From Aeromicrobium sp. PE09-221 (lineage in GTDB: Bacteria; Actinomycetota; Actinomycetes; Propionibacteriales; Nocardioidaceae), in contig NZ_MIJB01000025.1 of the NCBI RefSeq assembly GCF_002174305.1, forward strand, positions 62,001 to 126,000: DNA of 64,000 nt, given 5' to 3'. The position numbers and the translations under genes were made by a program. Below the pieces are notes generated by a model. That model was not told the origin of the DNA and searched no databases. It was given only the letters and a program-made list of their open reading frames with translations. This document shows, piece by piece, positions 19,810 through 29,110 of this stretch. How positions within the stretch are numbered: the stretch's first letter is position 1; each line of letters starts with the position of its first letter.

Positions 19810-19921
19810 TCCTGGGACACATGTGACGAGTGTGAAACGTGTTGTCAGAGAGGATTATGACCTGATATTCCGGCCGAATGCCACCGCAAGGTCACCACCT
19901 GCGAAAGCACATCCGTGTAAT

Positions 19922-21301
19922 TCACACGAGGCGGTGCAGGCGGCGTGCGGCCTCCGCGACGGAGCCCGACATCGACGGATACACCGTGAAGGCTTCTGCG
20001 ACGTGATCGGCGGTCAGCTGAGCCGATACGGCAACCGACACCGAGTGGATCAGTTCGCTGGCTCGTGGACCGACCACGACCCCGCCGACGAGGGTGCCGA
20101 TGCCCTGCCGGGCGAACAGCTTGACGAAGCCGTCGTGGACGCCCTGCATCTTGGCGCGTGGATTGGAGGCCAGGGGCAGGATCGTGGAGTCCACGATCAG
20201 GCCGCGCTCCTCGATCTGCCGCTGGGAGAGGCCGACCGTCGCGATCTCCGGTGAGGTGAAGATATTGCTGGAGACCTTCAGGCGTGACAGCGGATTGACC
20301 GCGTCACCGAGCAGGTGAGCCATCGCGATGCGCCCCTGCTGGGCCGCGACCGACGCGAGCATCAGCACACCAGTGCAGTCACCCGCGGCGTAGATGCCCG
20401 GTACGGACGTCCGCGAGACCTTGTCGACCGCGATGAATCCGCCATCATCGGTCTCGACGCCGACCGCATCCAGCCCGAGGTCACTCGTATTCGGGATGGA
20501 ACCGAGCGCCAGCAGGCAGTGCGAGCCCTCCACGGTCCGCCCGTCGGTGAGGGTCACGACGACCCGCTCGCCATCGCGGGCGACCGAGGCCATCCGCGAA
20601 TTGCCCATCACGGTCATCCCGCGGCGGGTGAAGACATTCTCGATGAGATTCGCGGCATCCGGATCCTCTCCGGGAAGCACTCGGTCCCGGCTGGACACCA
20701 GCGTCACCTGGGCACCGAGACCGTTGTACGCGCTCGCGAACTCGGCACCCGTGACACCGGAGCCGACGACGATCAGATGATCGGGGATCTCCTCCAGACC
20801 GTAGACCTGCTCCCAGGTCAGGATGCGCTCTCCATCGGGCTGAGCATCGGGGCTGACCCGGGGATGAGCGCCGGTGGCCAGCAGGATGCTGTCCGCCGCG
20901 ACGGCGCGCTCCCCTTCGTCGGTAGTGGCGATCACGGTGCCGGGCGCATCGATGCGTCCCGTGCCCTTGAGGATCTCGACGCCGGCCGAACGCAGCCGAT
21001 CCTCGATGTCATGTGACTGCGCCTGCGCCAACCGCAGCACACGTGCATTCACCGATGCGAGATCGGCGCGGACCATCGACGGGATCTCGACGCCCAGCTC
21101 GGCCGACGTGCCGACCTCGGTCAGCAGATCGGAGGTGGCGATGAGGGTCTTGCTCGGTACGCAGTCAGTGAGGACAGTCGACCCGCCGAGCCCGTCGCGA
21201 TCGATGACGGTGACATCGGCTCCCGATCTGCGCGCCACCAGCGCCGCCTCGTAGCCGCCGGGTCCGCCTCCGATGATCGCCACATGAGTCACGGGAGACA
21301 T
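19922..21301 (-). CDS. lpdA: NAD(P)H-quinone dehydrogenase, LpdA-like flavoprotein
   Basis: The protein has the dihydrolipoamide dehydrogenase fold: FAD motif VAIIGGGPGGYEAALVAR at the N-terminus, NAD(P) motif VVGSGVTGAEFASAY and FAD-binding GIYAAGDCTGV. The redox-active CxxxxC pair is missing; GLGGSTVLTDCVPSKT keeps only the second cysteine. That is also the case in M. tuberculosis LpdA (Rv3303c), described as a quinone reductase and not a lipoamide dehydrogenase, so this name is preferred. The ATG at 21301 was chosen over an earlier in-frame start at 21316 by homology to the family N-terminus. The gap 19810-19921 before the amidase start holds no gene. Confidence 0.9.
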   Translation of the reverse strand: MSPVTHVAIIGGGPGGYEAALVARRSGADVTVIDRDGLGGSTVLTDCVPSKTLIATSDLLTEVGTSAELGVEIPSMVRADLASVNARVLRLAQAQSHDIEDRLRSAGVEILKGTGRIDAPGTVIATTDEGERAVAADSILLATGAHPRVSPDAQPDGERILTWEQVYGLEEIPDHLIVVGSGVTGAEFASAYNGLGAQVTLVSSRDRVLPGEDPDAANLIENVFTRRGMTVMGNSRMASVARDGERVVVTLTDGRTVEGSHCLLALGSIPNTSDLGLDAVGVETDDGGFIAVDKVSRTSVPGIYAAGDCTGVLMLASVAAQQGRIAMAHLLGDAVNPLSRLKVSSNIFTSPEIATVGLSQRQIEERGLIVDSTILPLASNPRAKMQGVHDGFVKLFARQGIGTLVGGVVVGPRASELIHSVSVAVSAQLTADHVAEAFTVYPSMSGSVAEAARRLHRLV

Positions 21302-21383
21302 TCTCGCGCAGAGCACGGCTCATGGGCCAATCGCCCGGCGCCCGTTACCGCTTCGGGCGTGGGATATCAGCGCCGATCGGGGG

Positions 21384-22151
21384 TCAGCGTCGTGGACGCC
21401 GGGGCACGACGAGTGGTCGGCCGTCCGGGCCGTCGATGACGTCCACCGCCACCCCGTAGACCTCGGCGATCCGCTCGGCCTCCAGAACGTGCTCCGGTGC
21501 GCCATGTGCGACGAGGCTGCCGCCGTCCAGCAGCGCGACGCGATCGGCGTAGGCGGCCGCGAGCGAGAGGTCGTGGAGCACCACGACGACCGTCCGGCCC
21601 TGCCGCGCGTCATCGGCCGCGTGCGCCAGGACATCCTCCTGGTGGCGAAGATCCAGTGCCGCGGTCGGCTCGTCGAGCAGGACGACGGGAGTCTGCTGGG
21701 CGAAGACCCGCGCCAGCGCCACCCGGGCCTGCTCACCGCCGGACAACGCTTGCGCCGAGCGTCCTCGCAGGTGGGCGATGTCCGCACGGTCGATGGCGTG
21801 ATCCACGGCCTCACGGTCGCGGTCGGGCTCCGCGGGCCATGGGGCGCGCCCCATGGCCACGACATCGTCCACCGTGAAGGCGAAGCTCACGGCATTCTTC
21901 TGCAGCAGGACCGCCCGTTCACGTGCGAGCTCGGCCGCCGGCCACGCGGAGACGGCGCGATCGTGCAAGAGGGCCGTGCCCTCCGCGTCGATATCACCCG
22001 CGAGGACACCGAGCAGGGTCGACTTGCCGGCGCCATTCGGTCCCACGATCGCGAGGAGTGTCCCCTCGTCGATCTCCAGGCTGACCTCGTCGAGGACGGC
22101 TCGGCCTCCGCGCCGGACAGTGACCCGGTCGAGCCGGTAGGTGGTCGCCAT
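21384..22151 (-). CDS. hmuV: Haem/iron ABC transporter ATP-binding protein
   Basis: The ATPase of the importer has Walker A VGPNGAGKSTLLGVLAG, the Q-loop VLLQKNAVSFAFTVDDVVAMG, signature LSGGEQARVALARVFAQ, Walker B PVVLLDEPTAALD and the H-loop VVLHDLS. FTVDDVV and the RIAEVYGV motif near the C-terminus are typical of haem and ferrisiderophore importer ATPases. The ATG at 22151 shares its last base with the permease stop region, so the three transporter genes are translationally coupled. The gene symbol follows the haem-importer reading of the operon; a siderophore substrate is not ruled out. Confidence 0.88.
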   Translation of the reverse strand: MATTYRLDRVTVRRGGRAVLDEVSLEIDEGTLLAIVGPNGAGKSTLLGVLAGDIDAEGTALLHDRAVSAWPAAELARERAVLLQKNAVSFAFTVDDVVAMGRAPWPAEPDRDREAVDHAIDRADIAHLRGRSAQALSGGEQARVALARVFAQQTPVVLLDEPTAALDLRHQEDVLAHAADDARQGRTVVVVLHDLSLAAAYADRVALLDGGSLVAHGAPEHVLEAERIAEVYGVAVDVIDGPDGRPLVVPRRPRR

Positions 22152-23173
22152 CAGCCCCAGCCTCCGGACCGAGCCCGCGTCTGGCGGATGAGCACGAAGA
22201 AGAAGGGGCCGCCGATGAGCGCGGTGAGCATGCCGAGCGGGAGATCGGCTCCGGGCACCAGCGTGCGCGCCACGAGATCGCACCAGACGATGAGCGCCGC
22301 GCCGGCGATCACGCTCGCGACGATCAGCGTGCGGTGCGCGGGACCGAGCAGCATCCGCATCGCATGCGGGACGACCAGCCCCACGAAGGCGATGATCCCC
22401 GCGAAGGACACCGCCGCGGCGGTCACGAGCGCGACGATCCCGATGGAGCCGATGCGCAGGAGCTCCACCCGCACGCCGAGATGCGCGGCGCTGCGCTCAC
22501 CGAGGCTCAACAGGTCGTAGCGGCGCGCCAGGGCGAAGGCGACGATGATCGACGGGACGGCCACGAGGGTCACGAAGGCGACCTCGTGCCAGCGGGCGCC
22601 GTTCAGCGATCCGAGCTGCCAGAACACGATCTGCTCGCGGGCGGAGGTATCGCCGAGAAACATCGTCAAGGCGATACCGGCACCGGCGAAGGCATTCACC
22701 GCGATACCGGTCAGCAGTAGCGTGACGACTTCGGTACGGCCCTCGGCGCGCGCTGTCAGATAGACCAGCAGCGTCGCGACGAAGCCGGCGACGAAGGCAG
22801 CGGCCGCAGTCACACCGGCCGCAGTGACTCCCGCGGCGATGACGGCGGCGGCACCGAGCGCGGCCCCAGAGGACACGCCCACGACGCCGGGCTCGGCGAG
22901 CGGGTTCCCGAAGATCGCCTGCATGATGACGCCGCCGACGGCAAGGCACGCGCCCACCATGATCCCGAGGGCCAGCCGCGGGAAGCGGATCTGCGCCAGC
23001 GTCTGGGCGATGATGTCGTCGCTGGGATACCACGATGTGGAGATCCCCACGGACTTCAGCGCTGCCCCCAGGACATCCGTGACATCCACCGGCAGCTGCC
23101 CGACCGCGGCGGACACGACGACGCCGATGACCAATGCGGCGACGAGGCCGCCGAGGACGAGGACTCGCTTCAC
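22151..23173 (-). CDS. hmuU: Haem/iron ABC transporter permease (FecCD family)
   Basis: The 340-residue protein is a FecCD/BtuC-type permease with about ten hydrophobic segments. The conserved family blocks are visible: LRIGSIGIVALVTAAAVSFA, GIIAFVGLVVPHAMRMLLG and RTLVPGADLPLGMLTALIGG (the coupling region with its PxG motif). IRFPRLALGIMVGACLAVGG is the usual N-terminal RxPR-type stretch. It overlaps the substrate-binding protein gene by four bases. Confidence 0.92.
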   Translation of the reverse strand: MKRVLVLGGLVAALVIGVVVSAAVGQLPVDVTDVLGAALKSVGISTSWYPSDDIIAQTLAQIRFPRLALGIMVGACLAVGGVIMQAIFGNPLAEPGVVGVSSGAALGAAAVIAAGVTAAGVTAAAAFVAGFVATLLVYLTARAEGRTEVVTLLLTGIAVNAFAGAGIALTMFLGDTSAREQIVFWQLGSLNGARWHEVAFVTLVAVPSIIVAFALARRYDLLSLGERSAAHLGVRVELLRIGSIGIVALVTAAAVSFAGIIAFVGLVVPHAMRMLLGPAHRTLIVASVIAGAALIVWCDLVARTLVPGADLPLGMLTALIGGPFFFVLIRQTRARSGGWG

Positions 23174-24318
23174 GAGCCCTCACCGGGCGCGTACACCGCG
23201 CGTGCCAGGGCATCGAGGACTCCCGCCGAACGAGGTCCGAAGGACAGCACATCGGTATCGGCCATGTCGACGATGCGCCGCTTCTGACCCGCAGTCGTAA
23301 GGGCCAGCGCGGGCTTGCTCGCCAGGAGGCCGTCCACACCGCCGGCGGACTCGAGTCCCTTCGTCATGACCAGCAGCAGATCGGGGTCGGCCGCGACGAT
23401 TGCCTCGTCGGTCAACGGCGTGTACTCGCGCCACCCCTGATCGGTGCCGACATCGATGCCGCCGAGACGCTGGACCAGGTCGTCGGCACCCGATCCGGGG
23501 CCGAAGAGGTAATAGACCCCGGAGTCACCCCGCAGATACAGGAACGCCATCCGTAGGCGTTCACCCTCCGCGGGCACGAGATGATCGTCGATCGTCGTCG
23601 ACACCTCCTCGATCTCGGCGAGGATCCGGTCGGCGAGCCGCTCGCCTTCGTCCGCCAGCCCGAGCGCGGCGCCGACGTCCCGCGCCTGCTGTGCGGCACC
23701 CTCGAAGGAGGCTGCCCGCGGGATGACAACGAGGGGGACGCCGGCATCGGCGATCTGCTCGACGACATCGCGCGGTCCGATGGAGCCGTCGGTCAGCACC
23801 ACCGTGGGACGCAGCGCCAGCACCGATTCGACGTTGATCGCATGACCGCCGCTCGTCACGACCTCGACATCGTCGATGCCGGGGAAGGAGGCGGCCTGGT
23901 CCCGGCCCACGAGCCGATCGCCCATCCCCAGACCCCAGATGGTCGATGACAGCGAGCCGGAGATGTCGAAGGCGACGATCCGCGAGGTGTCGTCGACCGT
24001 GACCTCGGTGTCCCCCGTCGTCAGCGCCGAGGCGACGGTCACCGGCAGCTCAGGCTCGGCGCGACCGACGATGGGCTCCACGGAACGATCGGAGAGCGCA
24101 GCCGTCGACGGACCCTCGATCGAGAAAGGGTCCTGCGGACTGAGAGAGGACAGCGGGGCCAGATCAGCCCCGGTGCCGGTATCGGGGCCCTCGTCCCTTG
24201 CGGCTCCACCTTGGCAGGCGCTCAGAGTGAGGAGGGCGCCGGCCAGAAGCGCCGTAAGGAGCGCTCGCGCAGGACCCCGAGTCCTCGTGCCGGTCGACTG
24301 CGATGGTGCTGCGGACAC
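23170..24318 (-). CDS. hmuT: Haem/iron ABC transporter substrate-binding lipoprotein
   Basis: This is the extracellular binding protein of the importer. A basic N-terminus and a hydrophobic stretch end in LLTLSACQGG, a lipobox with the cysteine to be lipidated. The mature part has the periplasmic-binding-protein fold of the haem-binding family: GDRLVGRDQAASFPGI, VTSGGHAINVESVLALRPTV and ILAEIEEVSTTIDDHL, ending with LSFGPRSAGVLDAL. This order is typical of HmuT. The GTG at 24318 has GAGGAG nine bases upstream; a TTG at 24324 is possible. A DtxR/IdeR-like box upstream suggests iron-repressed expression of the three genes. Confidence 0.9.
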   Translation of the reverse strand: MSAAPSQSTGTRTRGPARALLTALLAGALLTLSACQGGAARDEGPDTGTGADLAPLSSLSPQDPFSIEGPSTAALSDRSVEPIVGRAEPELPVTVASALTTGDTEVTVDDTSRIVAFDISGSLSSTIWGLGMGDRLVGRDQAASFPGIDDVEVVTSGGHAINVESVLALRPTVVLTDGSIGPRDVVEQIADAGVPLVVIPRAASFEGAAQQARDVGAALGLADEGERLADRILAEIEEVSTTIDDHLVPAEGERLRMAFLYLRGDSGVYYLFGPGSGADDLVQRLGGIDVGTDQGWREYTPLTDEAIVAADPDLLLVMTKGLESAGGVDGLLASKPALALTTAGQKRRIVDMADTDVLSFGPRSAGVLDALARAVYAPGEGS

Positions 24319-24367
24319 AGACAACGTCTCCTCGGGGCCGGAGGACGCCGTGAGCGGCGTCAGATGG

Positions 24368-24386
24368 TTAGGCTAGGCTCAGTAAA
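24368..24386 (-). promoter_or_regulatory. DtxR/IdeR-like iron box
   Basis: TTAGGCTAGGCTCAGTAAA matches 13 of 19 positions of the DtxR/IdeR consensus TTAGGTTAGCCTAACCTAA, with the left half nearly complete. It lies about 50 bases upstream of the haem importer operon, the expected place for iron-dependent repression. The right half is weak, so affinity may be moderate. Confidence 0.6.
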
Positions 24387-24461
24387 ACACAGCGAAGTCG
24401 TCCATCATCACGCGACCCGAACCCCACGGGATCGATGCCCGCTTTCGCGTAGGGTGTGCTC

Positions 24462-25262
24462 GTGACCGCCTACGATCGAGCCCGACAAGCCGCCGAAGCC
24501 TTGCGTGAACGCACCGGCGGCGTCAAGCACAGCCTGGCGCTGGTGATGGGATCGGGGTGGCTGCCGGCAGCCGATGCCTTGGGCGCACCGCTCGTAGAGT
24601 TCCCGGCCTCCGACCTCCCGCATTTCACCGCTCCGGCGGTCGCCGGGCAGGGGGGCACCATCCGGTCGGTGCCGGTGGGCGACACCCATGCCCTCGTCTT
24701 CCTCGGACGGACCCATTTCTACGAGGGACGAGGCGTGGAGGCCGTCGTCCACGCCGTCCGCACGGCCGCCGCTGCCGGGGTCGAGACCATCGTGCTGACC
24801 AATGGCTGCGGTGGACTCGATCCATCGTGGACACCGGGTACTCCCGTCCTGATCCGCGACCACATCAATCTCACCGCGACCTCCCCCATCGTCGGCGCCA
24901 CGTTCATCGACCTCACCGACCTCTACTCCCCGCGTTTGCGAGAACTCGTGCGTGAGGTCGAACCGGGCATCGACGAAGGGGTCTACGTCCAGTTCCCCGG
25001 CCCCCACTACGAGACGCCCGCTGAGATCGCGATGGTCCGGGCCATCGGCGGGGATCTCGTCGGCATGTCCACCGTCCTCGAGGCGATCGCCGCTCGCGAG
25101 GCGGGACTGGAGGTGCTCGGCATCAGCCTCGTGACCAATCTCGCCGCGGGCATCAGCGGAGAGCCGCTCAACCACGAGGAGGTGCTGGAGGCCGGCCGAG
25201 CCTCCGCGGCACGTATGGGCACACTCCTCGCCGACCTCCTCCCCCGCGTGCCCCGCGCATGA
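24462..25262 (+). CDS. punA: Purine nucleoside phosphorylase, trimeric type
   Basis: The enzyme cleaves inosine and guanosine with phosphate during purine salvage. The 266-residue protein shows [11 protein letters not shown] (phosphate-binding serine), [38 protein letters not shown] and [20 protein letters not shown], the class II (trimeric, 6-oxopurine) pattern, and ends [10 protein letters not shown]. The GTG at 24462 is used because AGGGTG lies five bases upstream. The downstream phosphosugar mutase fits: together they release and rearrange pentose phosphates. In M. tuberculosis the same two genes (deoD and pmmB) are adjacent. Confidence 0.94.
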   Translation: MTAYDRARQAAEALRERTGGVKHSLALVMGSGWLPAADALGAPLVEFPASDLPHFTAPAVAGQGGTIRSVPVGDTHALVFLGRTHFYEGRGVEAVVHAVRTAAAAGVETIVLTNGCGGLDPSWTPGTPVLIRDHINLTATSPIVGATFIDLTDLYSPRLRELVREVEPGIDEGVYVQFPGPHYETPAEIAMVRAIGGDLVGMSTVLEAIAAREAGLEVLGISLVTNLAAGISGEPLNHEEVLEAGRASAARMGTLLADLLPRVPRA

Positions 25263-25296
25263 GCGAGCGAACGATCAGCATGTCAGGCTGGTTCGC

Positions 25297-26919
25297 ATGA
25301 CCGGTCCCGAGGCCATCGACCTGGCTCGCGCATGGATCGCCCAGGACCCGGACGATGAGACCCGCGCGGAACTCCAACGTCTGGTGGAGCGTCGCGAACA
25401 TGCGGTACTGGCCCGCCGCTTCGCCGGCAGGCTGACCTTCGGCACGGCCGGTCTCCGCGGCGAGCTCGGGGCGGGACCCACCCGGATGAACCGCGTGGTC
25501 GTCGCGCAGGCGGCTCGCGGACTCGCCGACTATCTGCGGTCCCGGCACGAGCATCCGACGGTGGTGATCGGCTACGACGCGCGGGAGAAGTCGGACCGCT
25601 TCGCCCGTGACACCGCCGAGATCCTCAGAGGAGCGGGTATCGGGGCGGTTCTGTTCAGCGCACCGACGCCGACCCCCGTCCTCGCCTTCGCGATCCGTCA
25701 TCTCGGCTGCGTCGCCGGGGTGATGGTCACCGCATCGCATAATCCTCCGCGCGACAACGGCTACAAGGTCTATCTCGGTGACTCCAGTCAGATCGTGCCC
25801 CCGGCCGACACGGAGATCGCCGAGGCGATCTCCGCCGTCGGCCCCATCGACACGCTGCCGAGGGGTGACGACTACCAGCTCGTCGGCGAGGACGTGATCG
25901 AGGCATATCTGGACGTGGCCGTCGCGCTCGTGGGCGAGCCGCCCGCGGTCCCGCTGGATGTCGTCTACACCCCTCTGCACGGTGTCGGACTCGACATCAT
26001 GAGCGAGGCGGCGCGCCGGGCCGGTTTCGCCCCTCTGCATGTCGTCGCCGATCAGGCCGAACCCGATCCGCGCTTCCCGACCGTGGCCTTTCCCAATCCC
26101 GAAGAACCCGGTGCGATGGACCTCGCCCTCGCGCAGGCGCGTGAGATCGGTGCCGACCTCGTGATCGCCAACGATCCCGATGCCGACCGATGCGCCGTGG
26201 CCGTGCCAGTGGGAGACGACTATCGGATGCTCAGCGGCGATGAGCTGGGCGCCCTGCTGGCCGATCAACTGTTGGCCTGCGGGATAGAAGGCACCTACGC
26301 ATCATCGATCGTCTCCTCGGATCTGCTCGGCCGCCAAGCGGTGGCATACGGACAGCCCTGGCGTCAGACCCTGACGGGATTCAAGTGGATCGGCAAGGTC
26401 GATGGTCTCGCATTCGGCTACGAGGAGGCGCTCGGCTACTGCGTGGCGCCCGCTATCGCCCGCGACAAGGACGGCATCACCGCCGCGCTCGCCGTTCTGC
26501 GGCTCGCCACACGGCTGAAACAGCGCGGAGCCGGCCTGATGGACCGTCTGCACGAGATCTACGCGGAACACGGCTGGCACGCCACCGGGCAGGTAGCGCT
26601 GCGCGTCGACGATCTGTCGATGATCACCGAGACGATGGACCGACTGCGCACCTCACCGCCGACCGAACTGGGCGGACGCGCGGTCACACGGGTCGACGAT
26701 CTGGCCGCGGGATATGCGGGTCTACCGCCCACCGACGGCATCCGACTGCAGCTCGGCGATAACGCCCGTGTCATCGTGCGTCCGTCCGGTACGGAGCCGA
26801 AGGTCAAGTGCTATCTGGAGGTCGTGATCCCGGTCGGTGACGACCTGGCCGATGCCGAGCGCCGGGCGACCGAGGAGCTGGAGCGTCTGCGCACCGATGT
26901 CACCGAGTTGCTCAGCTGA
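25297..26919 (+). CDS. pmmB: Phospho-sugar mutase (PmmB / phosphopentomutase-like)
   Basis: The 540-residue alpha-D-phosphohexomutase-family enzyme should move a phosphate between the C1 and C6 (or C5) hydroxyls of a sugar. All four family motifs are present: FGTAGLRGELG (domain 1), MVTASHNPPRDNGYKVY with the phosphoserine (about residue 145), the metal loop NDPDADRCAVAV (about 288-299) and VIVRPSGTEPKVKCYLE (phosphate binding, C-terminus). The family is annotated as phosphomannomutase in mycobacteria; next to a nucleoside phosphorylase, a phosphopentomutase role is at least as likely. It starts 34 bases after the phosphorylase stop and is probably in the same operon. Confidence 0.9.
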   Translation: MTGPEAIDLARAWIAQDPDDETRAELQRLVERREHAVLARRFAGRLTFGTAGLRGELGAGPTRMNRVVVAQAARGLADYLRSRHEHPTVVIGYDAREKSDRFARDTAEILRGAGIGAVLFSAPTPTPVLAFAIRHLGCVAGVMVTASHNPPRDNGYKVYLGDSSQIVPPADTEIAEAISAVGPIDTLPRGDDYQLVGEDVIEAYLDVAVALVGEPPAVPLDVVYTPLHGVGLDIMSEAARRAGFAPLHVVADQAEPDPRFPTVAFPNPEEPGAMDLALAQAREIGADLVIANDPDADRCAVAVPVGDDYRMLSGDELGALLADQLLACGIEGTYASSIVSSDLLGRQAVAYGQPWRQTLTGFKWIGKVDGLAFGYEEALGYCVAPAIARDKDGITAALAVLRLATRLKQRGAGLMDRLHEIYAEHGWHATGQVALRVDDLSMITETMDRLRTSPPTELGGRAVTRVDDLAAGYAGLPPTDGIRLQLGDNARVIVRPSGTEPKVKCYLEVVIPVGDDLADAERRATEELERLRTDVTELLS

Positions 26920-26988
26920 CCCCGCTCCCCGCTCCTTCCCCCTCCCTCCTGCACCATCCCTTCCCGTCCCTGCCGACGAGCGGGTGCG

Positions 26989-28251
26989 TCAGCCGAGCAC
27001 GGAGACCAGAGCGTGGAGCACCAGTCCGACCAGCCCGCCGACGACGGTGCCGTTGATCCGGATGAACTGCAGATCCCGGCCGGCCAGCAGCTCGACCCGC
27101 CGTGCCGTCTCCTTGCCGTCCCAGCGGTCCACGGTCGCCGAGATGATCGTCGCCACCTCGGGGCCGTACCGCTCGACCAGGTGCCCGACGGCATCGCGCA
27201 CGGCGCGATCGACCCGGGCTGCCAGTGAGGGATCGTGCTGGAGCCGCTCGGCGAAGGCGATGACCTCGGCGGTGATCCGGCGACGCAGGAGGCCCTCGTC
27301 GTCACGCAGAGCCGTGACCGCGGCCTGCCGGAAGGCCTCCCACAACCGCGTGGCCGTCGCGACCGCCTTCGGCTGGGCCAGCAGCCGCGCTTTCAGACGC
27401 TCGGCTGCCTCCATCGTCGCGTCGTCGTGCTGCAGGTCGTCCGCGAGATCGGCCAGCCAGTGATCGAGGGCTTGCCGCGCCGAGTGCCCCTGATCGTCCC
27501 GGATATCGGCGAGCCAGGTCGTGACTTCACGCAGGATCCGGTCGGAGACCAACCGGTTCGCCCACTCGGGCGCCCAGCTGGGAGCTCGCTCCGTGACGAG
27601 CGAGGTGATCCTCTCCGGATGCCGGTCGACCCAGCCGGATAGCTCGTCCAGCACGAGATCGACCAGACCGCTGTGCGCTCTGTCGTCGACGATCTCCGCG
27701 AGCAGCTGGCCCACCGCGGGACTTATCCGTTCGTCGAGGAGACGCGGCACCACCACGTCATTCCACAGCGCCGCGACATCCTCCGGCGAGATCGCCTCGA
27801 GGATGTCGGCACCGATCTGTGAACCTTCGGCCACCACACGGCGGGCGTGGCGGGGCGCCGCCAGCCACTCCCCCGCGCGTCGCGCCACCTCTGCATCCTC
27901 GATCCGTTCCGTGACGATCTGCGGTTGCATGAAGTTCTCGCTGACGAACTCCTGCAAGCTCGCGCCGAGCTGTTCCTTCTTGCGCGGGATGAGCGCGGTG
28001 TGCGGGATCGGCAGGCCGAGCGGCCGCTTGAACAACGCAGTGACCGCGAACCAGTCAGCGATCGCCCCCACCATCGCCGCCTCGGAGGCCGCGTGGACAT
28101 AGCCCACCCAGCCCTGGCCATCCAGGGTCAGCACGAAGACCCCTGCCGCGGCGACCAGGAAGGAGGTCGCGACGACTCGCATCCGGCGCAGCCGCCGACG
28201 TCGCTCCTCGTCCGCGTCGACCTGCCCGTTGCTCAGCGCGATGCTCGTCAT
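26989..28251 (-). CDS. DUF445 (YjiN-like) membrane protein
   Basis: The 420-residue protein begins with an Arg-rich stretch and a hydrophobic segment (VVATSFLVAAAGVFVLTL), followed by the family hallmark AASEAAMVGAIADWFAVTALF-KRPLGLPIPHTALIPR. It continues with a long helical body and a C-terminal hydrophobic segment (INGTVVGGLVGLVLHALV). This is the complete DUF445 layout, a predicted two-helix membrane-anchored protein of unknown function. It is convergent with pmmB. The 69 bases between them are pyrimidine-rich with no clear hairpin. The ATG at 28251 lies 100 bases from the divergent CPBP gene. Confidence 0.88.
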   Translation of the reverse strand: MTSIALSNGQVDADEERRRRLRRMRVVATSFLVAAAGVFVLTLDGQGWVGYVHAASEAAMVGAIADWFAVTALFKRPLGLPIPHTALIPRKKEQLGASLQEFVSENFMQPQIVTERIEDAEVARRAGEWLAAPRHARRVVAEGSQIGADILEAISPEDVAALWNDVVVPRLLDERISPAVGQLLAEIVDDRAHSGLVDLVLDELSGWVDRHPERITSLVTERAPSWAPEWANRLVSDRILREVTTWLADIRDDQGHSARQALDHWLADLADDLQHDDATMEAAERLKARLLAQPKAVATATRLWEAFRQAAVTALRDDEGLLRRRITAEVIAFAERLQHDPSLAARVDRAVRDAVGHLVERYGPEVATIISATVDRWDGKETARRVELLAGRDLQFIRINGTVVGGLVGLVLHALVSVLG

Positions 28252-28351
28252 GCGGGAACTCTAGTGTCCGCGGTCCTCGGCCGCGTCGGGTATCCGACCG
28301 GGACATTAGACTCGATCTCGTGCCCAGCGAACCCCCCTCCACCCCGGTCAC

Positions 28352-29107
28352 ATGCCGGCGGTGACGCGCAGCGGTCTCCGGGCCGAGATCTGGATCGTCC
28401 TGGGGCTCTCCCTCGGCCAGTCGGCCGTCTACGCGGTGCTCAGCCTGCTGCGGAAGCTCGCCGAGGGGGGCGTCGGGGGATCGACGGCGACCCTCAATCC
28501 ATCGCGCGCGGACGTGCAGTGGCTCGATCTGACCCTGCAGCTGCTCTCGATCTTCTTCGCGCTCGTCCCGGTCGCCCTCGCCCTCTACCTGCTGAGTCTC
28601 GACGGTCAGCGTCCCGGCGTCCTGAAGAGACTCGGACTGGACGGTTCGCGTCCTCTGCACGATGCTGCCTGGGGTGCTGCGCTGGCCGCCGTCATCGGAC
28701 TGCCGGGACTCGGTCTGTATGCCGCCGGGCGAGCGCTGGGATTGACGGCCGATATCGTCCTCAGCCCGGCCGATGCGTACTGGTGGACACCGATCGTGCT
28801 GATCCTCGCGGCCGTGCAGAATGCCGTGCTGGAGGAGGTCGTCGTGGTCGGCTACCTCATGACACGGTTGCGACAGCTGCGGTGGGGCGTGCCCGCTGCC
28901 ATCGCGGTGAGCGCGCTGCTGCGCGGCACTTATCACCTCTACCAGGGCTTCGGCCAGGGCGTGGGCAATGCGATCATGGGAGTGGTGTTCGGCTACTGGT
29001 TCCACCGGACCGGTCGCGTGCTGCCGCTCGTCATCGCCCACACGATCCTCGATGTGGTGGCATTCGTCGGCTACGCGTTCCTCGCCGAGACCCTCGGACT
29101 GCGCTGA
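28352..29107 (+). CDS. CPBP family intramembrane metalloprotease
   Basis: The 251-residue protein has about eight membrane spans and the CPBP (Abi) region: LEEVVVVGYLMTRLRQL (glutamate pair), SALLRGTYHLYQGFGQ (histidine) and VIAHTILDVV (final histidine). The usual arginine of the EExxxR motif is replaced by valine. The two glutamates and both histidines, thought to hold the metal, are kept, so a protease role is still plausible. Targets in this subfamily are unknown. The hrpA ATG follows three bases after the stop, which suggests co-transcription. Confidence 0.85.
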   Translation: MPAVTRSGLRAEIWIVLGLSLGQSAVYAVLSLLRKLAEGGVGGSTATLNPSRADVQWLDLTLQLLSIFFALVPVALALYLLSLDGQRPGVLKRLGLDGSRPLHDAAWGAALAAVIGLPGLGLYAAGRALGLTADIVLSPADAYWWTPIVLILAAVQNAVLEEVVVVGYLMTRLRQLRWGVPAAIAVSALLRGTYHLYQGFGQGVGNAIMGVVFGYWFHRTGRVLPLVIAHTILDVVAFVGYAFLAETLGLR

Positions 29108-29110
29108 CCC

